A stretch of 64,000 bases of DNA from contig NZ_JAIQXE010000001.1 of NCBI RefSeq assembly GCF_020076305.1, positions 1,860,001 through 1,924,000 of the forward strand, in the 5' to 3' direction. The stretch comes from Flavihumibacter profundi. Lineage in GTDB: Bacteria; Bacteroidota; Bacteroidia; Chitinophagales; Chitinophagaceae. The position numbers were made by a program, and so were the translations under genes. The stretch's first letter is position 1, and the number at the start of each line of letters is the position of its first letter. The notes beneath the pieces were generated by a model, which was given only the letters and a program-made list of their open reading frames with translations, searched no databases and was not told where the DNA came from. Shown piece by piece: positions 7,449-16,220 of the stretch.

Positions 7449-8021
7449 ATGATCAAGCCTTTACTCACCGTAGTATTGTCTTTGCTGGGGTTGTTGTCAA
7501 ACGCACAAGATGCTGAACTTCCTGCTCAAAGAAACCCGCTCCTCAATTCGGTTATCAGCCCGTATTCCAACCCGCGAATCAATCCGGGGAAGAACATGCG
7601 TATTAACCCGAAACAAAACTGGAATATCAATCCATCTATGAATGATGGGATTAATCCGGACAAGAACAAGCTTATCAATCCTAAATTCAACAAGGATTTT
7701 AGTCCGCAAAGCAACCACAGTATCAATCCCATGTATACATTCAGCCTGCACCCGCTGAGTAATGATACCTGGAAAGGATATTATGTGTTCGATAAGGACA
7801 GCAAAATGGCGGGCTATATGGTAATTGCCAACCAGTTTGTAGTGCTGGATTTTGACGAAAAAGGAACCTGGAAAGGATACCTCGTTAAAACCAGTTCAAA
7901 CACGTACAATTATTTTAACCTGCAGGATGAATGGACCAGGACTTTTTTCTGTGAGGATTCAATGGTTGGCTTCAACCAGTTTGATGGTACTGGCGAATGG
8001 ACAGGTATTTACGCCAAATAA
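7449..8021 (+). CDS. Secreted octapeptide-repeat protein of unknown function
   Basis: A 190-residue protein not recognised as a named family. Residues 1-19 form a signal peptide (LLTVVLSLLGLLSNA). Residues 28-107 consist of ten back-to-back octads of the form [I/L/F]-[N/S/H]-P-x-x-N-x-x. Pro falls at exactly every eighth residue (30, 38 ... 102) and Asn at the sixth octad position in nine of ten. The C-terminal 80 residues hold three Trp-Gly motifs (TWKGYYV, TWKGYLV, EWTGIYA) that suggest a small beta-sheet domain. The strict period suggests an extended or solenoid fold on the cell surface or in the periplasm, which is inference. It has its own promoter, and its stop codon abuts the stop of the convergent glycosyltransferase with no gap. 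Confidence 0.85.
   Translation: MIKPLLTVVLSLLGLLSNAQDAELPAQRNPLLNSVISPYSNPRINPGKNMRINPKQNWNINPSMNDGINPDKNKLINPKFNKDFSPQSNHSINPMYTFSLHPLSNDTWKGYYVFDKDSKMAGYMVIANQFVVLDFDEKGTWKGYLVKTSSNTYNYFNLQDEWTRTFFCEDSMVGFNQFDGTGEWTGIYAK
7530..7769 (+). repeat. Ten in-frame 24-bp units encoding the octapeptide array
   Basis: Codons 28-107 of the secreted protein form ten consecutive 24-base units. The DNA units have diverged (aatcaatccgggg, tattaacccgaaa, tatcaatccatct and so on), while Pro and Asn positions are kept, so selection appears to act on the peptide period. No spacer-like sequence, so this is not a CRISPR array. Confidence 0.85.
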
Positions 8022-9029
8022 TCAGCGCACTGCCAGTATTTGCCGGGCCAGTTCCCTGATCTGCTGCAAAGGAATTTCCTGCATACATTTGAAATGTCCT
8101 TTAGGGCATTTTTCATAACCTATTTTGGTGCAGGGTCTGCAGTGCAGGCCCTGCACTTCCACTATTTCATACGACTTATTTGCCGAATAGGGATTTTGGT
8201 TGCCATAATAAGGATACATTCCAAATGCAGGCACCGTATTTCCCCAAACAGAGATTATTGGCTTCCTGAAAGCAGCAGCAATATGCATTAAGCCGGTATC
8301 ATGTGTTATGACTAATTTGGCCTGCCTTACCAGGTCGGCGGATTCATTCAGGCTAAACTTACCACAGGCGTTATAAATTTTTACAGGGTCAATCGCTGCC
8401 AGCGCTTCACCATTAACCTTGTCTTCCGGACCCCCTAAAACAATGATAGGATGGTCTATACTGGCAACCAGTTCCTTAAGTCGCTCCAGGGGCAATCGCT
8501 TGGTGGCATGTGCTGCTCCAATTACCAGACCAATATAACCCAACTGGTGTGGGGCAGGGATATCTGATTGTTGTATGCTATCCTCTGCAGGTATAAAATA
8601 ATCAAGTCCCTTCCCGTCATTTACAACCCCCAGTCCCTCTGCCGTTTTCAGGTATCGGTCCACGATATGTATGTTGGGCATCAGGTTTATTTTCAGGTTC
8701 GTGTACAACCATTTTTGGATATTGAGTTTATGGAAACTCTTCGCCTTACACTGCAAGGCATTCTTAATGCGCAAAGACCTGAGATTATTATGCAGGTCAA
8801 CCACAAAATCAAAATGCTCTCCCTGAAGTTCTTCTATCGTCTCATTGATATCGTCCTCCAGGAAATGCATCCGGTCGATATACGGGTTAGATTTTAATAC
8901 GGCCGAGAATGATTTCTTGGTAAGGTAATGCAATTCAATGCCGTCAACCTGCTTTTTCAAACAGCGTATAACCGGTGTTGTTAGTACAATATCGCCGATA
9001 GAAGAAAACCTTATGATGAGTACTTTCAT
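8022..9029 (-). CDS. Glycosyltransferase family 9 (heptosyltransferase-like)
   Basis: A 335-residue GT-B enzyme that probably adds heptose or a related sugar to lipopolysaccharide core at the inner face of the inner membrane. The N-terminus MKVLIIRFSSIGDIVLTTP is the classic WaaC/WaaF/RfaF start. The C-terminal nucleotide-sugar site contains LVITHDTGLMHIAAAF followed by ISVWGNT, also diagnostic. CxxC near the end (LHCRPCTKIGYEKCPKGHFKC) is a cysteine-rich tail often seen in Bacteroidota members. Acceptor specificity cannot be read. It is the last gene of a four-gene leftward run and overlaps the MFS gene by four bases (ATGA). Confidence 0.9.
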   Translation of the reverse strand: MKVLIIRFSSIGDIVLTTPVIRCLKKQVDGIELHYLTKKSFSAVLKSNPYIDRMHFLEDDINETIEELQGEHFDFVVDLHNNLRSLRIKNALQCKAKSFHKLNIQKWLYTNLKINLMPNIHIVDRYLKTAEGLGVVNDGKGLDYFIPAEDSIQQSDIPAPHQLGYIGLVIGAAHATKRLPLERLKELVASIDHPIIVLGGPEDKVNGEALAAIDPVKIYNACGKFSLNESADLVRQAKLVITHDTGLMHIAAAFRKPIISVWGNTVPAFGMYPYYGNQNPYSANKSYEIVEVQGLHCRPCTKIGYEKCPKGHFKCMQEIPLQQIRELARQILAVR

Positions 9030-10255
9030 ACTTCCACAAAATTCAGGTCTTTCCCAAATGTTTCCTGTGTAAATATTGCCGCAATGGTAGAGATAACCAT
9101 GATTACTACAGCTGTAATTATGCCGCTGTGTATAAAACCATAGCTGGCCTGGAGCCCGGTAAATAACAAGGTGATCAGGTTCAGCGAGCCCCTCACCATA
9201 TTTGGCACCGTGGTGGCTGCGGTAGCACGCAGGTTAGTTCCAAACTGCTCTGCTGCCATTGTAACGAAAATAGCCCAGAACCCAGTTCCAAAACCCAACA
9301 ATGCACAAGCCCAGTAGAGATCCTGAGCAGTTGCCCCTTCCAGGTTAAAAAACCAGGCCATACCAATAATGGTTATGCCATAGAAAAGGAACAAGGCTTT
9401 TTTACGGCTCTTTAACAGCTGGCTTACCAGCCCGATGATGATATCACCAAGGGAAATTGCCGCATAGGCATACATGACAGATTTCCCCGGGTCAATTTCG
9501 CCACTCACATTCATTTGCTTGCCAAACTCTTTGGAAAAACTTACCAAAATACCAATCACATACCATGTAGGAAAACCAATCAGGATACTTAGCATATATC
9601 GCCTGAAACGGTTGGCATTGGTAAAAAACATCAGGAAATTCCCTTTGCTCACCTGGCTTTGCTTTACCTGGTGGAACATGCCCGATTCAGCCACTTTAAT
9701 CCGGAGGAAAAGCAATATAAACCCTAGCGTCCCGCCAATAAAATAGCAGGTCCGCCATTCAAAATGCTGCTTCATGAAATAGGCCAGCACAGCACCGGAT
9801 AACCCGATACCGGCCACCAATGAAGTCCCCACCCCACGGCGGTCTTTTGGCAACAATTCACTGACCAGCGTAATGCCCGCGCCTAATTCACCTGCAAGGC
9901 CTATCCCTGAAATAAAGCGTACCAATGCATATTGGTTTACAGTCTGCACAAACCCGTTGGCAATATTTCCAAGTGAATACAAAATAATAGAAGCAAATAA
10001 AACACTAAGGCGTCCCTTTTTGTCTGCCAGCACACCCCACAAAATGCCGCCTACCAAAAGGCCAAGCATTTGTATATTAATAATAAACAATCCGTCATTC
10101 TTGATTTGTTCATCACTTAATCCGAACGATTGTAAGCTGGGTATCCTGATGATACTGAATAATAAGAGGTCGTAGATATCAACGAAATAACCAAGTGCGG
10201 CTACAATAACAGCAATATTAAAAACGGAAGCCCTGGGTGAAATGGTTTGGTTCAT
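9026..10255 (-). CDS. Major facilitator superfamily transporter (metabolite:H+ symporter type)
   Basis: A 409-residue inner-membrane transporter with about twelve hydrophobic segments. The loop 2-3 region reads GGILWGVLADKKGRLSVLFASI, and the helix 4-5 signature is ISGIGLAGELGAGITLVSELLPK followed by DRRGVG. These match the metabolite:H+ symporter branch (sugar acid, aromatic acid or proline/betaine porters). The substrate cannot be assigned. It sits between a DedA protein and a glycosyltransferase that starts within its last four bases, so translational coupling is likely. Confidence 0.85.
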   Translation of the reverse strand: MNQTISPRASVFNIAVIVAALGYFVDIYDLLLFSIIRIPSLQSFGLSDEQIKNDGLFIINIQMLGLLVGGILWGVLADKKGRLSVLFASIILYSLGNIANGFVQTVNQYALVRFISGIGLAGELGAGITLVSELLPKDRRGVGTSLVAGIGLSGAVLAYFMKQHFEWRTCYFIGGTLGFILLFLRIKVAESGMFHQVKQSQVSKGNFLMFFTNANRFRRYMLSILIGFPTWYVIGILVSFSKEFGKQMNVSGEIDPGKSVMYAYAAISLGDIIIGLVSQLLKSRKKALFLFYGITIIGMAWFFNLEGATAQDLYWACALLGFGTGFWAIFVTMAAEQFGTNLRATAATTVPNMVRGSLNLITLLFTGLQASYGFIHSGIITAVVIMVISTIAAIFTQETFGKDLNFVEV

Positions 10256-10269
10256 AGTTTCGGAAGTTA

Positions 10270-11253
10270 TTATCCCTGCGGATATGATCTGGATTTTGCT
10301 TTTCCTGTAATTAGTTTGAAAATGACCGGGGCGGTAGTAACCAGTATAATTCCTATTACAATTATCTCCAGGTGTTCTTTCAGTTCAAAGCCGAATTGGT
10401 TTTTCACCCATTTCTGCAAAAAATGACCGGCAAATATCATACTGATTACCCATGAGATACAGCCCACAATATTAAAAAATGCAAACTTCTTTTTATCCAT
10501 CCCCACAATGCCTGCAATGATTGGCGCAAAGGTCCTTACGATTGGCAGGAAGCGGGCGAATACAACTGCACCGCCGCCATGTTTGTCATAAAAATCATGT
10601 GCTTCATCGAGGTACCTTTTCTTGAAAAAGAAATTGTCTTTCCATCGGAACATAGTCGGACCAATTTTACGCCCAAACCAGAAACCCATTGTATTCCCTA
10701 TTATACCTGCAAACGAAACCAACCCTACAAGGATAAACAGGTCAATCCATTCATTTTCCAATCCGCCTAAAGCAAATATTTTCAGGAATTCATGCGCCAG
10801 GTTGGTGCTGTATATGCCTGCCACAAACAGCAAACTGTCACCCGGTAAAAAGAACCCGGCAAATAGCCCGGTTTCTGCAAAGACAATCAATAACAACAAC
10901 CACAATCCGCCATAAGCAATATAAAACATAGGGTTCAGCATGTCTTTCCAGTGGAAAAACTTGTGCACTACCACTACTTTTTCCGGGGTCAGTTGCTGGT
11001 AAACAAATTCAATTGTGTCGTGGGCTTCTGCCAGCAGCCGGACTTTTTCATCAGGCACCAGCTGCACCGTTGCATAGCCTTCCTTATTTGCTGAATAAGA
11101 TTGTTCCCCTGTTTTTGTCTGGAGGCTGAATGAAGCCACAGGAGACTCATACTGGTCTATTACCCTAAGCTTAACTTCCTGCTGGGCATTAGCCTGCAAA
11201 ACGAATAGAATCGTTACAATCAGTATCCAGGTGCTTTTACATTTTTTTTTCAT
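10270..11253 (-). CDS. DedA-family membrane protein with a secreted N-terminal domain
   Basis: A 327-residue protein. An N-terminal signal peptide (WILIVTILFVLQANA) is followed by about 90 residues resembling a carboxypeptidase regulatory-like or beta-sandwich domain (VKLRVIDQYESPVASFSL). The DedA/SNARE-associated domain starts near residue 115, with hallmark segments FAETGLFAGFFLPGDSLLF, GNTMGFWFGRKIG and FARFLPIVRTFAPIIAGIVG. DedA proteins act in membrane lipid (undecaprenyl-phosphate) flipping and envelope homeostasis. Most lack the extra N-terminal domain. The frame opens at 11292, but this would overlap the upstream symporter gene; the Met at 11253 starts a normal signal peptide and leaves a 14-base gap. 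Confidence 0.88.
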   Translation of the reverse strand: MKKKCKSTWILIVTILFVLQANAQQEVKLRVIDQYESPVASFSLQTKTGEQSYSANKEGYATVQLVPDEKVRLLAEAHDTIEFVYQQLTPEKVVVVHKFFHWKDMLNPMFYIAYGGLWLLLLIVFAETGLFAGFFLPGDSLLFVAGIYSTNLAHEFLKIFALGGLENEWIDLFILVGLVSFAGIIGNTMGFWFGRKIGPTMFRWKDNFFFKKRYLDEAHDFYDKHGGGAVVFARFLPIVRTFAPIIAGIVGMDKKKFAFFNIVGCISWVISMIFAGHFLQKWVKNQFGFELKEHLEIIVIGIILVTTAPVIFKLITGKAKSRSYPQG

Positions 11254-11267
11254 AACTATTTCAGGGT

Positions 11268-12503
11268 TTAGCCCTCCAGTTCTCCTTCCCATTTACTTAC
11301 AACAGTTGTTGCGAGAGCATTCCCCAGTACATTAGTCATACTCCGGAACATGTCGCAGAAATGATCGATCGGCAAAATTAAGGCAATACCCTCAGGTGGA
11401 ATTTTAAACATGCCACAAGTGGCTGCCACTACAACCAGCGAGGCCCGCGGAACACCTGCAATCCCTTTGCTGGTAAGCATCAGTACTATTAACATCGTGA
11501 GCTGCGTTCCCAGGTCAAGGTGTATACCATAAGCCTGGGCAATGGCCAGGCTTGCAAATGTCATGTACATCATACTGCCATCGAGGTTAAAACTATAACC
11601 CAGCGGCAAGATAAAGGATACAATTTTATCGCGGCAACCAAATCGTTCAAGCTCTTCCGTTAGTTTTGGAAAAACAGCTTCGCTGGATGTTGTACTGAAT
11701 GCAATCAGGAGCGGTTGCGCAATGGATTTCAACAATTTGGGAAGCCTTTTACCCAGCAGTAAAAAACCAACCAGCAATAAAATCGACCATAATACCAAAA
11801 TGCCAATCAGGAAATACAAAAGGTATAACCCGTAAAACTTAAACACTTCAAGCCCCTTTACAGCAATAACAGCGGAGATGGCGCCAAATACACCCAGGGG
11901 AGCAAAAGCCATCACATAATTCACCATTTTCAAAATAATATGGGATATACCCTCCAGTGCTTTAATGACGGGTTTTGCATATGCGCCGATTGATGTTGCG
12001 GCGATACCAAAAAAGATACTGAACACCACCAGCTGCAGTATTTCATTGGTGGCCATGGCTTCTATTACGCTTTTCGGAAATACGTGTTCCACGAAATTGG
12101 TCAGGGTGAAGGCTTTTGTTTTCCCGACCAGGTCCTGCGCTCCGGTGCTGTCTGCATTACTCAGGTCAATAGCGGTTCCCGGCTGGAAAAAATTTACCAG
12201 TACCATGCCGATCAATAAACTAACCAGGGATGCAGTGATGAACCAAAGCATAGCTTTCCCTCCTACCCTGCCAACAGCAGTGAGGTCTCCCAACTTGGCA
12301 ATACCTACCACAAGCGTGGAAAATACCAGGGGTGCTATAATCATTTGCACCATCCGCAAAAAGATGGTGGTCAGCAGTTTAATGTTTGCAGCGAAACCGG
12401 AAATCCACTCTGGTGTTGCAGCCTGGTGAACTACATACCCGACCAGGACACCCAATACCATTGCTATTAATATATATACCGTTAACCTGTTTTTTTTAAC
12501 CAT
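11268..12503 (-). CDS. Dicarboxylate/amino acid:cation symporter (DAACS, GltP/DctA type)
   Basis: A 411-residue secondary transporter with eight helices and two re-entrant hairpins. The serine-rich HP1 motif is ATSSEAVFP-like (FSTTSSEAVFPKLTEE), and helix 7 carries FNLDGSMMYMTFASLAIAQ, the cation/substrate motif (usually NMDGT or NLDGT). HP2 is represented by TSKGIAGVPRASLVVV. The family imports glutamate, aspartate or C4-dicarboxylates with protons or sodium; the exact substrate is not decided by the sequence. It is the first gene of the leftward run ending with the GT9 enzyme. Confidence 0.92.
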   Translation of the reverse strand: MVKKNRLTVYILIAMVLGVLVGYVVHQAATPEWISGFAANIKLLTTIFLRMVQMIIAPLVFSTLVVGIAKLGDLTAVGRVGGKAMLWFITASLVSLLIGMVLVNFFQPGTAIDLSNADSTGAQDLVGKTKAFTLTNFVEHVFPKSVIEAMATNEILQLVVFSIFFGIAATSIGAYAKPVIKALEGISHIILKMVNYVMAFAPLGVFGAISAVIAVKGLEVFKFYGLYLLYFLIGILVLWSILLLVGFLLLGKRLPKLLKSIAQPLLIAFSTTSSEAVFPKLTEELERFGCRDKIVSFILPLGYSFNLDGSMMYMTFASLAIAQAYGIHLDLGTQLTMLIVLMLTSKGIAGVPRASLVVVAATCGMFKIPPEGIALILPIDHFCDMFRSMTNVLGNALATTVVSKWEGELEG

Positions 12504-12671
12504 TGTGAGGTGTTGTACTTGACGTTAGGAAGGCCGAAAATTCAAAAAAATCCTGATGCTACCAAAATAATCGGCTGAAATCAGCGACCAATCAAAGTTT
12601 ACTGGCCACTAATGGAATTATTATTTATTTTACGGGCTTCAAAACTGCATCAAAAAACAATTAACGCTTAT

Positions 12672-14213
12672 ATGAGTTTATTCAGAAAAAAATCACTTTC
12701 TCAATTACTGGCCACGGCTGCTGATTCTGAAAAGGGATTGAAAAGAACCCTCGGCGCCGTTAACCTCGTTGCACTGGGTATTGGCGCCATTATCGGTGCC
12801 GGATTATTTGTACGTACTGCTGCAGCTGCCGGCCAGGCTGCCGGACCTGCAGTAACAATATCCTTTATCGTTGCTGCTGTAGGGTGTGCATTTGCCGGAC
12901 TTTGCTATGCTGAGTTTGCATCTATGATTCCAATTGCAGGCAGCGCATACGCCTATTCTTATGTAACCATGGGTGAACTGATAGCCTGGATCATAGGCTG
13001 GGCCCTCATAATGGAATATGCCCTGGGGGCAGCTACTGTTTCTATAGCCTGGAGTGAATACCTGAATAAGCTACTGGGGGGCAGCATTCCTTATGAATGG
13101 TGCCATTCACCCTTTGAAAGTTTCACAGACTCTGCCGGGATAGCCCACAAGGGATTAATCAACGCACCCGCCCTGCTGATTTTGTTATTATTAACCCTCT
13201 TACTGATCAAAGGCACCCAGGAAAGTGCTTTTGTAAACGCTATTATCGTTTTTATTAAAGTGGCGATCGTGCTGATCTTCATTTTCGTAGGCTGGAAATT
13301 CATCAAACCCGAAAACTATGTCCCCTACTTGATTCCCGAACATACGCCGCCAGTGCTTGATTCTGCCGGTAAGGAAATCGTGAACTATAGTGGCGTTTTC
13401 AAACATGGCTGGGGTGGTGTTTTAGGCGGCGCAGCAATAGTTTTCTTTGCCTTTATTGGTTTCGATGCCGTATCTACTGCCGCCCAGGAAGCCAAAAACC
13501 CCAAACGTGATATGCCTATTGGTATTTTAGGCTCACTGGTGGTTTGTACCATATTGTATATCTTATTCGGGCATGTATTGACCGGTGTTGCCCACTGGCA
13601 GGATTTTGTTGACCCGGAAAAGGGTCGTGAAGCCTCAGTTGCCTATGCCATTACGGCCTATATGCCCGGGTATGGCTGGCTTGCAACGGCTGTAACCGTA
13701 GCCATCCTCGCTGGTTTCTCCTCTGTTATCCTGGTCATGTTAATGGGCCAAAGCCGTATTTTCTATACTATGAGTAATGATGGGTTAATCCCGAAAGCTT
13801 TTGGTGTATTGCACCCAAAATTCAAGACACCTTATAAAGCAAATATTATTTTATTTGTTTTTGTAGGCCTCTTTGCTGCATTTGTTCCCGGCCATGTTGC
13901 CGGCGACCTCACCAGCTTCGGAACCCTGTTTGCTTTTGTTTTGGTAAGCATTGGTGTTTGGATCATGCGGATAAAAAACCCGGAAATCCCGCGGTCTTTT
14001 AAAACCCCACTGGTTCCCCTGGTGCCAATCCTGGGTGCACTCATCTGTACAGGCATGATTGCTGCCATTGACCTTACCACACTTAAAGTGGCAATTGGCT
14101 GGATGGCCGTAGGTCTTATAGTGTATTTTACCTATAGCCGAAAAAACAGTATGTTGAACGAACCCGGTCACTCGCCCGCAGAAATCCTGCCGAACGCAAA
14201 GGATTTTAATTAA
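12672..14213 (+). CDS. APC-superfamily amino acid permease (cationic amino acid transporter-like)
   Basis: A 513-residue permease with about 12-13 hydrophobic segments. Helix 1 contains the APC unwound motif GIGAIIGAGLFVRT. The N-terminus LKRTLGAVNLVALGIGAIIG and the region FFAFIGFDAVSTAAQEAKNPKRDMPIGI are characteristic of the CAT/YfnA group, which imports amino acids. The substrate is not determined. The longest frame opens at 12612, but the Met at 12672 (MSLFRKKSLSQLL) matches the usual short cytosolic N-terminus. A terminator follows 20 bases after the stop. Confidence 0.9.
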   Translation: MSLFRKKSLSQLLATAADSEKGLKRTLGAVNLVALGIGAIIGAGLFVRTAAAAGQAAGPAVTISFIVAAVGCAFAGLCYAEFASMIPIAGSAYAYSYVTMGELIAWIIGWALIMEYALGAATVSIAWSEYLNKLLGGSIPYEWCHSPFESFTDSAGIAHKGLINAPALLILLLLTLLLIKGTQESAFVNAIIVFIKVAIVLIFIFVGWKFIKPENYVPYLIPEHTPPVLDSAGKEIVNYSGVFKHGWGGVLGGAAIVFFAFIGFDAVSTAAQEAKNPKRDMPIGILGSLVVCTILYILFGHVLTGVAHWQDFVDPEKGREASVAYAITAYMPGYGWLATAVTVAILAGFSSVILVMLMGQSRIFYTMSNDGLIPKAFGVLHPKFKTPYKANIILFVFVGLFAAFVPGHVAGDLTSFGTLFAFVLVSIGVWIMRIKNPEIPRSFKTPLVPLVPILGALICTGMIAAIDLTTLKVAIGWMAVGLIVYFTYSRKNSMLNEPGHSPAEILPNAKDFN

Positions 14214-14231
14214 ACCCATTTTGATATATTA

Positions 14232-14289
14232 AAAACCCGCTATCTGAAAGGTTTGCTTACCCGGCAGATCTCCAGTAAGCGGGTTTCTT
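14232..14289 (+). terminator. Hairpin terminator of the amino acid permease
   Basis: AAAACCCGCT (14232-14241) pairs with AAGCGGGTTT (14277-14286), and a T-rich run follows. The loop also contains GCTTAC (14255-14260), which can pair alternatively with GTAAGC (14275-14280). Confidence 0.75.
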
Positions 14290-14311
14290 TATTTTTTTAG
14301 GGTTGATTTTT

Positions 14312-14319
14312 TACCTTTG
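14312..14319 (+). promoter_or_regulatory. Predicted -7 box of yebC
   Basis: TACCTTTG is a perfect TAnnTTTG box about 52 bases before the yebC ATG. Confidence 0.45.
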
Positions 14320-14371
14320 CGCTCCGATTGACAGGCAATAACAATATAAATTAGTAAAACCTACAAATATT

Positions 14372-15094
14372 ATGGGTCGCATATTTGAAGTACGGAAAGC
14401 CACCATGTTTGCCCGCTGGGACAGGATGGCCAAACAATTCACAAGGATTGGTAAGGAAATAGCCATTGCCGTTAAAGCAGGTGGCCCGGATCCGAATACC
14501 AATCCGGCCCTTCGCCGTTGCTTCCAGAATGCCAAGGCAGTGAACATGCCAAAAGACAGGGTGGAAGCTGCTATCAAAAGATCGCAGGGCAAAGACATGG
14601 AGAATTACGAAGAAATTCTTTATGAAGGCTACGGTCCGCATGGTGTGGCCATCTTAGTGGAAACAGCAACAGATAACCATGTCCGTACGGTTGCCAATGT
14701 TAAATCAATTTTCAACAAAGGTGGTGGCGCTTTGGGCAATAGCGGAAGCGTTAGTTTCCAGTTCAAGAAAATGGGTGCTTTCCGGTTAAAGCCGGAAGGC
14801 CTGAATGCCGAGGATATGGAACTTGAACTGATTGATTACGGATTGGAGGAACTGGGGGAAGGAACCGGTGAGAATGGCGAAGATGTACTGGTGGTGCGCT
14901 GCGGATTCACCGATTTCGGGAATATGCAAAAAGCATTGGAAGATAAAGGGATTACACCAATAAGCGCTGAAGTGGAATGGATCCCGCTTAACACAGTTGA
15001 ACTGTCTGAAGAGCAGGCCCAGGATGTATTGAAACTGGTCGATAAAATTGAACAGGATGAAGATGTGCAAAAAGTCTTCCATAACCTGGCCTGA
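14372..15094 (+). CDS. yebC: YebC/PmpR (TACO1) family protein
   Basis: A 240-residue member of the YebC family, of normal length. The N-terminal part reads [20 protein letters not shown]. The family core motifs follow: [31 protein letters not shown] and [14 protein letters not shown]. YebC proteins were described as transcriptional regulators; more recent work, including mitochondrial TACO1, places them at the ribosome helping translation of difficult stretches such as polyproline. The start MGR instead of the more common MAGHSKW is a frequent Bacteroidota variant. Transcribed alone, between two terminators. Confidence 0.95.
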   Translation: MGRIFEVRKATMFARWDRMAKQFTRIGKEIAIAVKAGGPDPNTNPALRRCFQNAKAVNMPKDRVEAAIKRSQGKDMENYEEILYEGYGPHGVAILVETATDNHVRTVANVKSIFNKGGGALGNSGSVSFQFKKMGAFRLKPEGLNAEDMELELIDYGLEELGEGTGENGEDVLVVRCGFTDFGNMQKALEDKGITPISAEVEWIPLNTVELSEEQAQDVLKLVDKIEQDEDVQKVFHNLA

Positions 15095-15111
15095 CCTTAA
15101 AATTAATCTGT

Positions 15112-15143
15112 AAAAAAGCCTGTTTTATAAAACAGGCTTTTTT
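15112..15143 (+). terminator. Rho-independent terminator of yebC
   Basis: AAAAAAGCCTGTTTT, loop ataa, then AACAGGCTTTTTT. It begins 18 bases after the stop codon. Confidence 0.92.
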
Positions 15144-15334
15144 ATGCATTTAAGAAAACAATAACTTAACTTGTATACACACACAGGATTAGTGCTGTCA
15201 TTTCCGTCCCCCCTCCGCCCCTCATAAGTACTCCTACACCCCTGCAACCAAAGATACCTAACACTCAATCTTTGTATATGCGTAAAAAACACCACCAGTT
15301 TCTTTGCTATTTATCAAATGGCAGGAAACAAATC

Positions 15335-16144
15335 ATGCGATTGTTTTTATTGCTTCTTGCCATTTCCGTTTCCTGTCAGCAAATCCTTGCCCAGTCTGCT
15401 AAATTGCCAGTTTATGCCGCCATCAATTACTACAAGCTGAAACCCGGCAAGGAGGAAACATATACCAGCCTTGTAAAATCAACAACGCACAAAGTCCTGG
15501 AGTACCAGTTTAAGCAAAAGTCAATCATCGGATGGTATTTTTATGAAGTACTAATCCCGGACGGTGAACAGACCCCGTACAATTTTGTATCGGTAATTAT
15601 ATCCAACAATTTCAGCGACCTGGTCGATAACCCTGTAATTCCAAAAGACATGTACGCGAAAGCCGTAAGCGGACCAACCAGCTACCAGCAATTCATGACA
15701 CAGCTGCTGGATTGCCGGACGCTGGCAAAAAGGGAAATTTACCTTCACCGGGCAGGGATAGACGCTAAGAAAGCAATTTCACCCTATGTTGAAATTGACT
15801 ATATGAAACCCAATCCGGGCCGGACAGCAGATTATGTAAAAATGGAAACAGAAGTTTACTACCCTATACACCAGGAAAGAATGAAACTGGGTGCCCTGAA
15901 TGACTGGGGATTGTATGAAAAGTTATTGCCTTATGAATTCAACGCAGAAAGCGATTTTTTTACAGCCAACTTCTTCGATAACCCAAGGTCCATTATAGAT
16001 TCCAAATATGAAGAGGCCTTCAACAGTATGCCAAACAATATAGATTTTATAAGGCTCAGCGGGCAGGCAGATCAAACCCGGAAAATGGTCCGGAGTGATC
16101 TTTGGAAATTAGTAGATTACATAGACCAGAATAACACAAAATAA
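15335..16144 (+). CDS. Secreted protein with two internal repeats (NIPSNAP/dimeric alpha-beta barrel-like), function unknown
   Basis: A 269-residue hypothetical protein with a signal peptide (MRLFLLLLAISVSCQQILAQ). The mature part has two similar halves: INYYKLKPGKEETYTSLVK with WYFYEV, and IDYMKPNPGRTADYVKMETE with WGLYEK. Each looks like a ferredoxin-like alpha-beta unit, as in NIPSNAP or dimeric alpha-beta barrel proteins, but I cannot name the family. The start is uncertain: an ATG at 15278 gives 19 further residues with basic charge and is placed three bases after a near-consensus promoter box (AATCTTTG). The ATG at 15335 gives the more usual signal peptide. Function unknown. Confidence 0.7.
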   Translation: MRLFLLLLAISVSCQQILAQSAKLPVYAAINYYKLKPGKEETYTSLVKSTTHKVLEYQFKQKSIIGWYFYEVLIPDGEQTPYNFVSVIISNNFSDLVDNPVIPKDMYAKAVSGPTSYQQFMTQLLDCRTLAKREIYLHRAGIDAKKAISPYVEIDYMKPNPGRTADYVKMETEVYYPIHQERMKLGALNDWGLYEKLLPYEFNAESDFFTANFFDNPRSIIDSKYEEAFNSMPNNIDFIRLSGQADQTRKMVRSDLWKLVDYIDQNNTK

Positions 16145-16148
16145 AATT

Positions 16149-16194
16149 AAGGCAGGGAACAGCGGATAATGTTTTAAACCCTGTTCCCTGCCTT
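16149..16194. terminator. Large convergent hairpin
   Basis: AAGGCAGGGAACAG (16149-16162) pairs perfectly with CTGTTCCCTGCCTT (16181-16194). The minus-strand side continues into TTAATTTTATTTTG, so it fits best as terminator of the leftward dehydrogenase gene, and it can also serve the convergent gene. Confidence 0.8.
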
Positions 16195-16220
16195 AGTAAA
16201 GAATTATACCCTTAACAGAA

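Noticed and set aside
7530-7769. Possible CRISPR-like or minisatellite array of 24-base units
   Set aside because: The units are in frame inside a secreted protein gene, have no spacers and keep amino acid pattern better than DNA pattern. It is a coding repeat.
14232-14289. Possible attenuator or riboswitch because two alternative stems share bases
   Set aside because: It lies directly after the permease stop and ends in a T run, so a plain terminator explains it better.
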